A DNA stretch of 64,000 nucleotides from an uncultured Bacteroidales bacterium (lineage in GTDB: Bacteria > Bacteroidota > Bacteroidia > Bacteroidales > UBA932). Below the pieces are notes generated by a model. The model worked only from the letters and a program-made list of their open reading frames with translations. It did not search any database and was not told the DNA's origin. Where the stretch lies: contig ONEX01000007.1 of the NCBI GenBank assembly GCA_900316955.1, positions 62,001 to 126,000 of the forward strand, in the 5' to 3' direction. Made by a program: the position numbers and the translations under genes. Shown in pieces: positions 53,444-62,688 of this stretch; position 1 is the stretch's first letter, and each line of letters starts with the position of its first letter.

Positions 53444-55369
53444 ATGGACAATCTGCACCTATACCACGAGCTGGAGGCCCTTCTTCGGAACGACTCCAAG
53501 TACTGCATGGACGATGGCACACTCATCAAAGCAAAAATCGTTGAAGATGCACTCAACCTGCAGCCTGACCTCCTCAAATACATATTGTCGCATGCTGAAT
53601 TGAAGGATAACTTCTTTAGCGAAGTTTCAGAAACGCTCGTCTTCGACAAGGTAAAGTTCCAACAGTTCGTGATTAACAAGTCTTTCCTTCCAGACAGTTA
53701 CACCGCATACAAGAATAAGATTGGTCTAACTGACCAGGAAGGGCGTTTTATCAGTGAGAGTCGGGAGGTTGTCTTGGCATGGCCTTATAAGGATTGTATG
53801 CTTGAGGGCGGTCAGACGAAAGAGGACACCAAAAGAAATGAAGTCTTCTGGAGCGAGACCTTGGCTCCGGATGAGATTACTCGACTGACAGAACCTAAGG
53901 CTCTTACGGGGTTCCAGCTGTACGACAAAAAAGGTTCGCATAAAGTCAAGCACCTTGCTCCTACAGACAACCTTCTGATTAAGGGCAACAACCTCCTTGC
54001 ATTGTATTCTTTGAAAGAGCGTTTTGCCGGAAAGGTGAAAATGATCTATATCGACCCGCCGTACTACTTTGCCAAAAATAAGGCCGGGGATTCGTTCTGC
54101 TATAATTCTAATTTCAAGCTCAGCACTTGGCTGGTCTTTATGAGGGATCGTCTCCGCGTCGCCAATGAGCTGCTTTCTAATGATGGCGTCCTGCTCTGCC
54201 ACATTAAAGAAGACGCTATCCATTGGCTTAAAGTATTGATGGAAGAGTTATTCGGCAAAGAGAACTTTGTCGAAACATTCATCTGGCGTAATACTGATAA
54301 CCCTGATTCTTTATCCAATAAATCACGCTCTGCTGTTGAGTATATCATTTGTTTTGAGAAACGGAAAGATGCCTCTCGTGCATATATTGGTAAAGATACC
54401 GAGAACGGTGACGCGCCTATCCTTCATACTGGCAACAATATTCATGAGTTAGTTTTCCCTAAAGGGTCTATTCACTTTAATATCCCGGATGGGCATATTG
54501 ATCCAGGCAAGCCTAATAGAGTTGAAATTATCACTCCATTTGACATCAAAGATGGACTGAACAAACAGAAAGTGACCCTTAAGGGAGAGTTTACATGGTC
54601 TCAAGATACATTAAATGATAACTGGAAAGCTGGTTGTTATTTTCTGGTGAAATCAAACCAATTCTCTGTCAGGGTACAGATGCCATCTGGTAAATCTATG
54701 GCTCCAGAAAAATATTTCGACGACCAATATCTTTCTAAAGCTATTGGCGTAGGCACAAATGAAGATGCAAGTACTCACTTGAGAAATATGGGAATCAACT
54801 TCTCGTATTCTAAGCCTGAGAGCGTTGTTGCATACTTCGTCAGAGCCGTCACTAAGGAAGATGATTGGGTTATGGATTTCTTCGTTGGAAGTGGGACAAC
54901 AGCAGCCGTGGCAATGAAGATGAAACGCCGTTTCATAGCAGTCGACCAGATGGATTACATCGGGACTGAGACACTGAAACGACTCAGAAAAGTTATTGAA
55001 GGTGAGCAGGGAGGTATTTCTTCTTCCGTTGGCTGGCAAGGCGGTGGCTCTTTTGTCTATTGCGAACTCGCGAAATCCAACGCCCTCTTTATGGACGAGA
55101 TTAATGCCGCTAAGAAGGAAGACGCCCTGAAAGATATTTGGAAGCGAATGCAGGAGACGGGGAACCTTAATTATAAGATTAATCCTGCCGACATAACTGA
55201 GTCCGCCGAAGATTTCAATGCATTAAGTCTGGCAGACAAGAAACGGTTCCTCATTGAGTGCCTTGACAAGAATCTGCTATACATACCTGTTAGCGATATT
55301 GACAGCGAGGAGTATTCAATTGACGCAGAAGACAAGCGCCTGACTCAAGAGTTTTACAACAAGATTTAA
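53444..55369 (+). CDS. mod: Type III restriction-modification DNA methyltransferase (Mod)
   Basis: A 641-residue N6-adenine methyltransferase of the beta class: the catalytic DPPYYF (204-209) comes before the AdoMet-binding FFVGSGTT (479-486). The variable middle region (about 230-440) is the presumed target-recognition domain. In type III systems two Mod subunits recognise an asymmetric 5-6 bp site and methylate one strand. The gene is followed by res after 5 bp. The start at 53444 was chosen because the Mod N-terminus (MDNLHLYHELEALL) begins there. Its codon use is AT-rich compared with the PUL. Confidence 0.92.
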   Translation: MDNLHLYHELEALLRNDSKYCMDDGTLIKAKIVEDALNLQPDLLKYILSHAELKDNFFSEVSETLVFDKVKFQQFVINKSFLPDSYTAYKNKIGLTDQEGRFISESREVVLAWPYKDCMLEGGQTKEDTKRNEVFWSETLAPDEITRLTEPKALTGFQLYDKKGSHKVKHLAPTDNLLIKGNNLLALYSLKERFAGKVKMIYIDPPYYFAKNKAGDSFCYNSNFKLSTWLVFMRDRLRVANELLSNDGVLLCHIKEDAIHWLKVLMEELFGKENFVETFIWRNTDNPDSLSNKSRSAVEYIICFEKRKDASRAYIGKDTENGDAPILHTGNNIHELVFPKGSIHFNIPDGHIDPGKPNRVEIITPFDIKDGLNKQKVTLKGEFTWSQDTLNDNWKAGCYFLVKSNQFSVRVQMPSGKSMAPEKYFDDQYLSKAIGVGTNEDASTHLRNMGINFSYSKPESVVAYFVRAVTKEDDWVMDFFVGSGTTAAVAMKMKRRFIAVDQMDYIGTETLKRLRKVIEGEQGGISSSVGWQGGGSFVYCELAKSNALFMDEINAAKKEDALKDIWKRMQETGNLNYKINPADITESAEDFNALSLADKKRFLIECLDKNLLYIPVSDIDSEEYSIDAEDKRLTQEFYNKI

Positions 55370-55374
55370 ACGCT

Positions 55375-58300
55375 ATGGCAAATCTTCAAGATAAACTTGA
55401 GAGCGAGTTTGGTCGACGCTATATTTCACGTATAGAGTTGCCGAATTACTTCGAGACGGGACTGAGCCAGTCTCGTCCCTTGCGCCCTTATCAGGAAGAA
55501 TGCTTCCGCTACTTCCTTTGCTACATGGACCCAGAGAATGATTTTGACGGGAAGCAAACGAGACCGCATCTTCTATTTCATATGGCCACTGGATCAGGAA
55601 AGACCCTGGTTATGGCCGGTGCAATGCTTTACCTCTACGAGCAAGGCTATCGCAACTTTCTTTTCTTTGTTGATAGCACGAACATTGTTGAGAAAACAAA
55701 AGACAATTTTCTCAATCCCTCATCATCGAAGTACCTGTTTGCCCAACAGGTATTCGTCAACGGAAATCGTGTCAATATAAAGAAAGTTGACAATTTCCAG
55801 GGAGCTGATACTGAGAGCATAAATATATGCCTTTCCACAATACAGGGACTTCATTCTGACCTTAATTCCGAGAAAGAGAACTCCGTCACTTATGAGGATT
55901 TTTCCGACCAACCGGTCGTTCTTATTTCTGACGAAGCGCATCACATGAATGCGGCCACCAAGCGCGGAGGAGTCAGTGAAGAGGAAGAGCAGCACACTAA
56001 GGACTGGGAATCCACGGTGATGCGCATTTTCAACAAAGAGAATGGCTCATTCCCCAATATCTTGCTTGACTTTACAGCAACGGCAGATCTTACCGACCCG
56101 GCAATTGCACAGAAATATGAGGACAAAGTCATATTTGACTATCCACTTAAGAAATTCAGAGAAGACCTGTATTCTAAAGATGTAGAGGTCGTTGTCAGCG
56201 ACCTTGAACCGCTTGAAATGGCTCTTCAGGCAATGATTCTGAGTCAGTATAAGCGTAAGCTGTTTGCGGACATCAAGCAGAATATCAAGCCAGTCGTACT
56301 CCTCAAATCGAAGACAATTAACGCCAACAAGGATATATACACGCAGTTTATACAGGCTGTATCTGCGCTAAAAGCATCTGACATTGACAAGATTCGAGGG
56401 CGGGCAAAAGATGACCTTGCGGCAGCCTTTACCTATTTCGACAAGCATCACATCACCGCTGCCAACCTGATTCTTGAGCTTAAGGAAGAATTCGCGGAAG
56501 AACGGCTACTGCTTATAGATGGAAACAATATTTCGCCGGAAAAACAGTTATTGCTTAACTCTCTTGAGAATTCGGACAATGGGATTCGTGCCATCTTTGC
56601 GGTTGATATGCTAAACGAGGGGTGGGACGTTCTCAATTTGTATGACATAGTCCGACTGTATAACACCCGTGACGCGGTTGGAAATAAGCCCGGTAAAACC
56701 ACGATGCAAGAGGCACAGCTTATTGGTCGCGGCGCAAGGTATATGCCTTTCAGCGACCCTAATAACCCTGCTTTGCCTTTCGATAAGCGGAAATATGACG
56801 GCGATGCCAGCAATCCTTTCCGCGCAATAGAGAAGTTGCACTATCATAGCGCATACAATCCCCGTTACATACAGGAACTTCATATTGCCCTTGTTGAAAC
56901 CGGTATCATTCCGAATACCAAAAAGCAGCTAAACCTGGCATTAAAGGCCAATTTCAAGACAAGCCGATTGTATCAGAAGGGATACGTGTTCGTAAACAAA
57001 CGCCTCCCTCTTTCCGAGGCTGAGGACGACGGCACCATCGGTAAGGAAATTCTTAACAAGAGTTTTAGCGTATCTGTTCATACCGGACAAATGCATACCA
57101 GTCAGGTATTATCTGACAACGGAACCTCGGCTGCCATAACAGTTAAAACCATACCGATTAAGTTTAAGGAAATTGATCACCACGTAGTTCGTGCTGCGAT
57201 GAATTGTTTTTCATCGTTCCACTTTGACAAACTTAAGGCTCTTTATCCTCAACTGAAATCAAGTAAGGACTTCATTAAGAGCGATAGTTACCTGGGTAAT
57301 CTAAGCATTAGGGTAAGTGGGAGCAAGTCCACTCTTGCAGAGTGCTCGCAATCTGAAAAGTTGATGATTGCTAAGGCGGTTTTTAAGGAAATTGAGCCTT
57401 TGCTCCTGTCTCGTGGCAAATCTTTTAAAGGCAGTACAGAGTTTAAACCTTTCCCCATCAAAGATCAGTTCCGTAATGCTATTCAGCTCAATGTGACAAT
57501 TAACGAAGGAGGTGACCAGGAGTTCGGTGTGTCTATGAAGGACACCACGAATGTGAACTATAAGCTGGACATTTCAACCGTTGATTGGTACGCTTACGAC
57601 GACAACTTCGGTACGTCCGAAGAAAAGGCGCTGGTCAAGTGGATTGAAGGCATTATGCCCAAACTCGAAGAAAAATACGAAGAAATCTATCTTGTCCGAA
57701 ACGAGAAAGACGTCAAGATCTTCAGCTTCGATACCGGCCAGGTCTTTGAACCGGATTTTGTGCTCTTCTTGCGAGTCAAAGGAACGACAGACGTTTACGA
57801 TAACCTGCAATTGTTTATCGAGCCTAAAGGTGACGGCCTTTTGAAACAAGATAAGTGGAAGAACGATTTCCTGAAGCAGATCAAATCCATGGCCGACATC
57901 AGGTGGTGTACACAAACCGATCAATTCTTTGTCTGGGGGGTGCCCTTCTTCAACGAGAAAGCCAAAAAGGAATTCGAGGATGCATTTGAGGATGAAGTGC
58001 TTAACTATACGCCATCCGCTCCCTCAGCAAAGGTCGTCGCTTTCGTAATCGTAGCCTCATCTGAAGTTGCGGAAGAGAAGAGATATAAACAATTCTTGCC
58101 AGTGTATTCCGTCCGTGCCGCCTGCGGCTCATTCGAGGACAGCCAGACCATTCCAGAGGAAGAAGCCGAAGGATGGGTTGACATTACAGGAACTGGAGTG
58201 ACGGCAAACAAAAACATGTTCCTTGTCCACGCTATTGGCAATTCAATGGCCCCCCGGATCAACGATGGCGATTTATGCGTTTTCGAGTTATATGGAGCCG

Positions 58301-58548
58301 AAACTGGAGGCTCTCGTGAAGGAGAAATTGTCTTGACACAGCGAATTGACAAAGATGATGACTACGGTTGCTCATACACTATCAAGAAATACTATAGTGA
58401 AAAAGTCCAGAATAAAGATGGAACCTGGCATCACACCAAGATCCAGTTACAGTCACTGAACCCGGATTACAAAGCGATTGACGTACCTCCCGAGGAGGCT
58501 CCGGCACTGCGTACAATCGGTATTTTACGTACAGTATTGTCGTTTTAA
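55375..58548 (+). CDS. res: Type III restriction endonuclease (Res) fused to a LexA/UmuD-like S24 domain
   Basis: A 1057-residue protein. SF2 helicase motifs: MATGSGKT (70-77), DEAH (186-189), DFTATADLTDP, and LNEGWDV plus QLIGRGARY for motifs V and VI. The PD-(D/E)xK nuclease has Asp794 (EPDFVLF), Glu816 and Lys818 (IEPKG). The ordinary Res would end near residue 870. Here a further domain from about 895 carries S24 peptidase marks: VRAACGSFED with a Cys917-Gly918 scissile pair as in UmuD, GNSMAPRINDGDLCVFE with Ser957, and a Lys in YTIKKYY (1004 or 1005). In LexA and UmuD this dyad self-cleaves on RecA filaments. The fusion suggests that DNA damage could release or inactivate the restriction subunit. 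This is inferred. Confidence 0.9.
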   Translation: MANLQDKLESEFGRRYISRIELPNYFETGLSQSRPLRPYQEECFRYFLCYMDPENDFDGKQTRPHLLFHMATGSGKTLVMAGAMLYLYEQGYRNFLFFVDSTNIVEKTKDNFLNPSSSKYLFAQQVFVNGNRVNIKKVDNFQGADTESINICLSTIQGLHSDLNSEKENSVTYEDFSDQPVVLISDEAHHMNAATKRGGVSEEEEQHTKDWESTVMRIFNKENGSFPNILLDFTATADLTDPAIAQKYEDKVIFDYPLKKFREDLYSKDVEVVVSDLEPLEMALQAMILSQYKRKLFADIKQNIKPVVLLKSKTINANKDIYTQFIQAVSALKASDIDKIRGRAKDDLAAAFTYFDKHHITAANLILELKEEFAEERLLLIDGNNISPEKQLLLNSLENSDNGIRAIFAVDMLNEGWDVLNLYDIVRLYNTRDAVGNKPGKTTMQEAQLIGRGARYMPFSDPNNPALPFDKRKYDGDASNPFRAIEKLHYHSAYNPRYIQELHIALVETGIIPNTKKQLNLALKANFKTSRLYQKGYVFVNKRLPLSEAEDDGTIGKEILNKSFSVSVHTGQMHTSQVLSDNGTSAAITVKTIPIKFKEIDHHVVRAAMNCFSSFHFDKLKALYPQLKSSKDFIKSDSYLGNLSIRVSGSKSTLAECSQSEKLMIAKAVFKEIEPLLLSRGKSFKGSTEFKPFPIKDQFRNAIQLNVTINEGGDQEFGVSMKDTTNVNYKLDISTVDWYAYDDNFGTSEEKALVKWIEGIMPKLEEKYEEIYLVRNEKDVKIFSFDTGQVFEPDFVLFLRVKGTTDVYDNLQLFIEPKGDGLLKQDKWKNDFLKQIKSMADIRWCTQTDQFFVWGVPFFNEKAKKEFEDAFEDEVLNYTPSAPSAKVVAFVIVASSEVAEEKRYKQFLPVYSVRAACGSFEDSQTIPEEEAEGWVDITGTGVTANKNMFLVHAIGNSMAPRINDGDLCVFELYGAETGGSREGEIVLTQRIDKDDDYGCSYTIKKYYSEKVQNKDGTWHHTKIQLQSLNPDYKAIDVPPEEAPALRTIGILRTVLSF

Positions 58549-58598
58549 TTAAGAATCGGGGGGGGCGGCCTCTGGATACAAAATAATGATGTTTTGAT

Positions 58599-58970
58599 AT
58601 GACCCCGGAAGAACACCGCCAGGTCCGCAGAATCATTCTGCACAATAGAATCGGTTGCATCGTCGCAAAGATGTCCGAGCTTTTCCGTATTTCCCTTACA
58701 GAAGCCTTGGATGTGTTCTATAGAAGCGACACCTGCCGCCGGTTCCATGATGAGAAGACTGGGCTGTATCTTTATGGGAATCTGTATATCATCGACGAGT
58801 TGGAGATAGAACTGCTGGGAGCGAAAGGAGATAGTGAACTCCGGAGTATTCTATTCCAATCCTTCAGCACTGACGAGCAGATGTCTGAAGTGGAAAAGTT
58901 CAGGCGATTCCTAAAGGGTGGAATCTCTTTCCTTGATCCTCAACCTGCGGCATTCGTTCGCGGTTTATAA
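58599..58970 (+). CDS. Small DUF3791-like protein in the defence island
   Basis: A 123-residue acidic, helical protein: HRQVRRIILHNRIGCIVAKMSELF, then SLTEALDVFYRSDTCRRFHDEKTGLYLYGNLYIIDELEIEL. The middle block (an 'ALDVFY..DT...' helix followed by 'GLYLYGN.YI.DEL') resembles DUF3791-type small proteins often found near defence and toxin genes. The match is weak. It lies 50 bp after res and 135 bp before rloA and may belong to either unit. Confidence 0.5.
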   Translation: MTPEEHRQVRRIILHNRIGCIVAKMSELFRISLTEALDVFYRSDTCRRFHDEKTGLYLYGNLYIIDELEIELLGAKGDSELRSILFQSFSTDEQMSEVEKFRRFLKGGISFLDPQPAAFVRGL

Positions 58971-59105
58971 TCCGCCGATTCTCATCGTTTTCTGCTTAAA
59001 TCGGCAGAATATAACACAAATTTGACGCAATATTGAGAGATTTTCTCAAAACTCTTGCGTTTTTCACCAAAAAACGTTTTCTTTGCTAAAAAGAAAGGAT
59101 CGCTT

Positions 59106-60314
59106 ATGCTTATTAATTTCACCGTAGGAAACTTTCTGTCGTTCCGCGATAAGAAAACATTAAGCCTGGAGGCTTCTTCCATTAAAGATGCTGGCAGCCA
59201 GATCATAGAGGTTGGGAAACTCCAGCTTCTACCTTCTGCCGCCTTGTACGGAGCCAATTCCAGCGGGAAAAGCAACTTTCTCCACGCATTAGGAGCATTC
59301 TCAGCGATCGTCAATTCGTCATCTTCAAGAAGCTCTATCGCAAGACTGCCGGTCTTGCCCTTCCTTCTTGACAATGATAGCGAAAAAGAGCCTTGTTTCT
59401 TCGAGATTGAAGTGATCACCCACGCTGCCAATCATTACCGTTATGGATTTGAATGCACGCAGACTTCAATCACGAAGGAATGGCTATATAAGATTAATAG
59501 CCGTTCGGAAAAGTGTCTTTTCATTCGTGAAGGAGACGAGATAGGTGTCACTTCCGCTTTTGCTGAAGGGAAAGGACTGGAAGAGAGGACAAGGTCCAAT
59601 GCTTTGTTCCTTTCCATCTGTGATTCTTTCAATGGCCCTATCGCAAAAGAATTGGTTAAGAGTATCGTCATACCTCCTATCCCCAATAATCCCCAGGATC
59701 TCATTGATGCCCAAAGGCAATTCCTACAAGTTGCCAAAGAAGCGTATTCCGATGAGATCAATCAGATTTTCAGAAAATTAGATTTTGGTTTTACTTCGTT
59801 TGAGATTCCTGATTCAGAAGCTGAAATCAGAGATGTTAAAGCCTGGACAACACACAATGTCTATGACAAGAATGGTGAAATCATTGGTAGCCGCAGATTC
59901 CCGATGAGGACTTCAGAATCAGCAGGAACGAATCGACTGTTTGATCTTGTTTACTTGATTGTAAATGCCCTGAAAGACGGAAGTCCTTTGATCATTGACG
60001 AACTGGACCGCGCGCTCCATCCGCTGATTACCAAATACATCATCGAACTCTTCAATAGTGCGAAGACCAATCCGAATGGAGCACAGTTGATCTTTACGAC
60101 ACACGATACCAATCTATTGAGTTCCAAGATATTCCGTCGGGACCAGATTTGGTTCGTCGAGAAAGACAAGACCGAGTCTTCGGATCTCTATTGCCTTGCG
60201 GAGTTCAAGGATGCAGAGGGCGTTAAGGTGCGCAATGACCGCAGTTTCGAAAAGGATTATATCCAGGGCCGATACGGTGCCATCCCGTATTTGAACTATG
60301 ATTGGGTAGATTGA
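59106..60314 (+). CDS. rloA: RloA/AbiLi-like AAA ATPase
   Basis: A 402-residue ABC-type ATPase of the RloA/OLD group: LINFTVGNFLSFRDKKTLSLEAS at the N-terminus, Walker A GANSSGKS (49-56), a signature-like RRFPMRTSESAGTNRLFDLV (Ser-Ala-Gly-Thr), Walker B PLIIDELDRALHP (Asp298-Glu299) and a TTHDTNLLSS His loop. Such ATPases sense phage infection and switch on a partner nuclease. The partner RloB begins 2 bp after the stop. The start at 59106 was chosen because the fold begins there. Confidence 0.88.
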   Translation: MLINFTVGNFLSFRDKKTLSLEASSIKDAGSQIIEVGKLQLLPSAALYGANSSGKSNFLHALGAFSAIVNSSSSRSSIARLPVLPFLLDNDSEKEPCFFEIEVITHAANHYRYGFECTQTSITKEWLYKINSRSEKCLFIREGDEIGVTSAFAEGKGLEERTRSNALFLSICDSFNGPIAKELVKSIVIPPIPNNPQDLIDAQRQFLQVAKEAYSDEINQIFRKLDFGFTSFEIPDSEAEIRDVKAWTTHNVYDKNGEIIGSRRFPMRTSESAGTNRLFDLVYLIVNALKDGSPLIIDELDRALHPLITKYIIELFNSAKTNPNGAQLIFTTHDTNLLSSKIFRRDQIWFVEKDKTESSDLYCLAEFKDAEGVKVRNDRSFEKDYIQGRYGAIPYLNYDWVD

Positions 60315-60315
60315 T

Positions 60316-61020
60316 ATGGGAAAGGCAATATCCGGGAAGGCAATCCGTGAAATGCGGGAGAGGGAGCGTAAAGCTCACCGTCTTGAGAAACGAATCAAGG
60401 TGGGAACGAGGCTTACGCACCTCAATTATCTGATCGTATGCGAAGGCGAACAGACGGAGCCAAATTACTTCAAGGCATTAGTTAAAGGAAGAAACTCGCA
60501 AGTCTTGACTGCCGTCGTAGCGGGTGAAGGGGCTAGCACAAAGTCTCTGATAGACATTGCCTTGAAGCAGCGTTCATCTTGTGATATCCACTTCGATGTG
60601 GTGTGGGCGGTTTTTGATAAAGATGAGTTCCGGGATTTTAATGAGGCTATCGCCTATGCTGTGAGCAACGGCGTCAATCCGGCCTGGTCCAACGAATCCT
60701 TCGAGTTGTGGTACTATCTGCATTTTCAGTTCCTGGACACCCAGAACTCCCGGCAACAGTATATTGAAATGCTTACCCGTGAAATTCGAAAAGTGTATCC
60801 CGAATTCGAGTACCAAAAGAATGACAAAGGGATGTATGAATTGCTGCAGAGGATTGGAAATCAGGAGCAGGCAATCAAGAATGCAAAGGCCCTTGAGGCG
60901 CGATATGAAGACGAAGATTATGCCTCCCACAAACCTTGTACAACAGTCTATAAACTGGTCGAAGAGTTAAACAAGCCGGAAGAGGTAATTGCCCGGCTTA
61001 ACCGGCAAAGCTGCCCTTAA
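60316..61020 (+). CDS. rloB: RloB/AbiLii-like Toprim-type effector
   Basis: A 234-residue protein. After a basic N-terminus (REMRERERKAHRLEKRIK) it has LIVCEGEQTEPNYFKAL and VVWAVFDKDEFRDFNEA, the Glu and Asp-x-Asp of a Toprim fold as in RloB. The C-terminal Trp/Tyr-rich part (NESFELWYYLHF) is also typical of RloB. RloAB is related to the AbiL abortive-infection system and functionally resembles ATPase-Toprim pairs such as PARIS. The nuclease target is not readable. Confidence 0.88.
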   Translation: MGKAISGKAIREMRERERKAHRLEKRIKVGTRLTHLNYLIVCEGEQTEPNYFKALVKGRNSQVLTAVVAGEGASTKSLIDIALKQRSSCDIHFDVVWAVFDKDEFRDFNEAIAYAVSNGVNPAWSNESFELWYYLHFQFLDTQNSRQQYIEMLTREIRKVYPEFEYQKNDKGMYELLQRIGNQEQAIKNAKALEARYEDEDYASHKPCTTVYKLVEELNKPEEVIARLNRQSCP

Positions 61021-61052
61021 GTCGCCAAAATGTCGCCAAAAATTGAGACACA

Positions 61053-61090
61053 AAAGAGCTAACCGCTGAAAATCAGTCAGTTAGCTCTTT
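61053..61090. terminator. Terminator at the end of the defence island
   Basis: AAAGAGCTAAC (61053-61063) pairs perfectly with GTTAGCTCTTT (61080-61090); the loop holds a nested CTGA/TCAG. It ends the rloAB transcript and immediately precedes the tRNA-like fragment, so it may be the terminator of the tRNA gene on the other strand. Confidence 0.75.
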
Positions 61091-61094
61091 CTAG

Positions 61095-61116
61095 GGTGCC
61101 CCGGGCGGGATTTGAA
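61095..61116 (-). other. tRNA 3'-end fragment, probable attachment site
   Basis: Read on the minus strand this is TTCAAATCCCGCCCGGGGCA plus two C: T-loop (TTCAAAT), 3' T-stem (CCCGC), 3' acceptor strand (CCGGGGC) and discriminator A of a tRNA. The rest of the tRNA is absent in this window. A lone 3' end next to a tyrosine integrase is the usual trace of integration at a tRNA. The intact tRNA should lie at the far end of the element, outside the window to the right. Confidence 0.7.
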
Positions 61117-61261
61117 AATTACCCCAAGATACTCAATCTTACTGCGGTTTACCAAGTGTCACAAATATAATATAGATTGATTATCAATTATATAAGTTGT
61201 AATCAAGCAGTAATCCGTGCCCCTATCCGGTATTGAATGTTACCTAGATGTTTGCCAAATG

Positions 61262-61292
61262 TTTGCCAAGTCGGAAGATGTTGTTATCTTTG
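61262..61292 (+). promoter_or_regulatory. Integrase promoter
   Basis: TTTG (61262-61265) and TATCTTTG (61285-61292) are 19 bp apart, a canonical Bacteroidetes promoter. The integrase ATG follows at 61315. The stretch 61117-61261 is AT-rich with no gene. Confidence 0.7.
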
Positions 61293-61314
61293 CGGTGAAC
61301 ATAAGGGAAACGCT

Positions 61315-62661
61315 ATGACAATTGCCTTTCAGATAAGGACTACGAAGTCCGCCAAGTCCGAAGAAGAAGTACCCGTTTACATCCGTCTTGTTGATGGTCG
61401 TGAATGGCTGTTCAGGAATCGAACCCAGATTCTAGTTCGCCCGGATTTCTGGGATCCCAAAAACGAAGGGATAAAGAAGCGGGTAGTATGCTCCGATGAG
61501 GACAGGCAGAAGGTAGATGATGAGATCGAGAAACTGAGGACCTATGTCCGTAAAGCCTATACGGAAGACCACGACAGAGGGAAGATAAAGAAGGGCTGGC
61601 TGGAGAAGACCCTTCAGGATTACTATGCCGGCAAGGAACGTGGGCCCAAGCGCCGCAAGAAGAATGAGGCTTCCTTGGAAAAACTGTTTGACAAGTTCCT
61701 TGAAGGCCGTGATCCACAGATATCCAGGACCAAGCATTACCATGTCTTGAAGCGGACCCTTCTCCGTTATGAGGAATATGTCCGGCTTTCCCAGCCCCGC
61801 CAGTCTAAATACGTGTTTGATGTCAAGGCAATCACCACAGAGGATCTGAACGATATCTATGATTATATCGTCAATGAGCACCAGCTCGTCAAGGACTACC
61901 CCGGAATTCTAGAAGCATATCCGGAGACCCGCAAGATACAGGAGCGGGGTGGAAATACGGTAACCGGAATCATCAAGAAACTACGTGCCTTCTTCAACTG
62001 GTGCGAAAAGGAAGGTTTCCTGAAAAAGAATCCCTTCATCGGTTTCGAGAAAGGGGAAGGTGAACAATACGGAACGCCCATCTATTTTACTAAAGACGAA
62101 CTGAAACAGATCTATGCCGCCGACTTTTCCGACAATCCGTCATTGGAAGCACAACGGGATATCTTCGTATTCCAGTGCAATATCGGATGTCGCGTTGGAG
62201 ATATGATGCGTTTGACCAAGCGTGATGTCATCAACGGGTCCATTGAGTATATCCCCAACAAGACCATCAAGGAGAACGCAAAGACTGTCGTCGTTCCGCT
62301 GAACTCCATGGCAAAGGCTATCCTAGAAAAGTACAAAGACCTGCCCGGAGAACGGCTCCTTCCATTCATAGCCAGCCAGAATTACAACTACGCCATAAAG
62401 GACATCGTCAAGAAAGCCGGCATAACCCGGCTCGTAACCACCCTTGATCCTTTAACCCGAAAGGAAGTGAAGCGCCCGATCTATGAAGTCGCCAGCAGCC
62501 ACATGGCCCGCCGCACTTTTATCGGCAACATCTACAAACAAGTCAAGGACCAGCACCTGGTTTCCTCCCTCACCGGCCATTCCGACAACTCCCGCGCCTT
62601 TGTCCGCTACCGCAATATCGACATCGACATGAAACAGGAACTGGTGAATATTTTGGACTGA
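61315..62661 (+). CDS. Tyrosine site-specific recombinase (integrase)
   Basis: A 448-residue tyrosine recombinase. An arm-binding N-terminus (TIAFQIRTTKSAKSEEEVPV) and a SAM-like core-binding domain are followed by the catalytic domain: Arg in NIGCRVGDMM, His-x-x-Arg in SSHMARRTFIGNIYKQ, His in SLTGHSDNSRAF and the nucleophile Tyr in FVRYRNIDID. The start at 61315 was chosen after the promoter; the upstream in-frame codons overlap it. It belongs to Bacteroidetes integrative elements. It lies 200 bp from the tRNA fragment, as usual for int genes next to their att site. Confidence 0.92.
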   Translation: MTIAFQIRTTKSAKSEEEVPVYIRLVDGREWLFRNRTQILVRPDFWDPKNEGIKKRVVCSDEDRQKVDDEIEKLRTYVRKAYTEDHDRGKIKKGWLEKTLQDYYAGKERGPKRRKKNEASLEKLFDKFLEGRDPQISRTKHYHVLKRTLLRYEEYVRLSQPRQSKYVFDVKAITTEDLNDIYDYIVNEHQLVKDYPGILEAYPETRKIQERGGNTVTGIIKKLRAFFNWCEKEGFLKKNPFIGFEKGEGEQYGTPIYFTKDELKQIYAADFSDNPSLEAQRDIFVFQCNIGCRVGDMMRLTKRDVINGSIEYIPNKTIKENAKTVVVPLNSMAKAILEKYKDLPGERLLPFIASQNYNYAIKDIVKKAGITRLVTTLDPLTRKEVKRPIYEVASSHMARRTFIGNIYKQVKDQHLVSSLTGHSDNSRAFVRYRNIDIDMKQELVNILD

Positions 62662-62688
62662 GACAAGGAAATATGTAAATTCGCAACT

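Noticed and set aside
61053-61116. Complete tRNA gene
   Set aside because: Only the T-loop, 3' T-stem and acceptor strand are present. No anticodon or D arm follows on the correct side.
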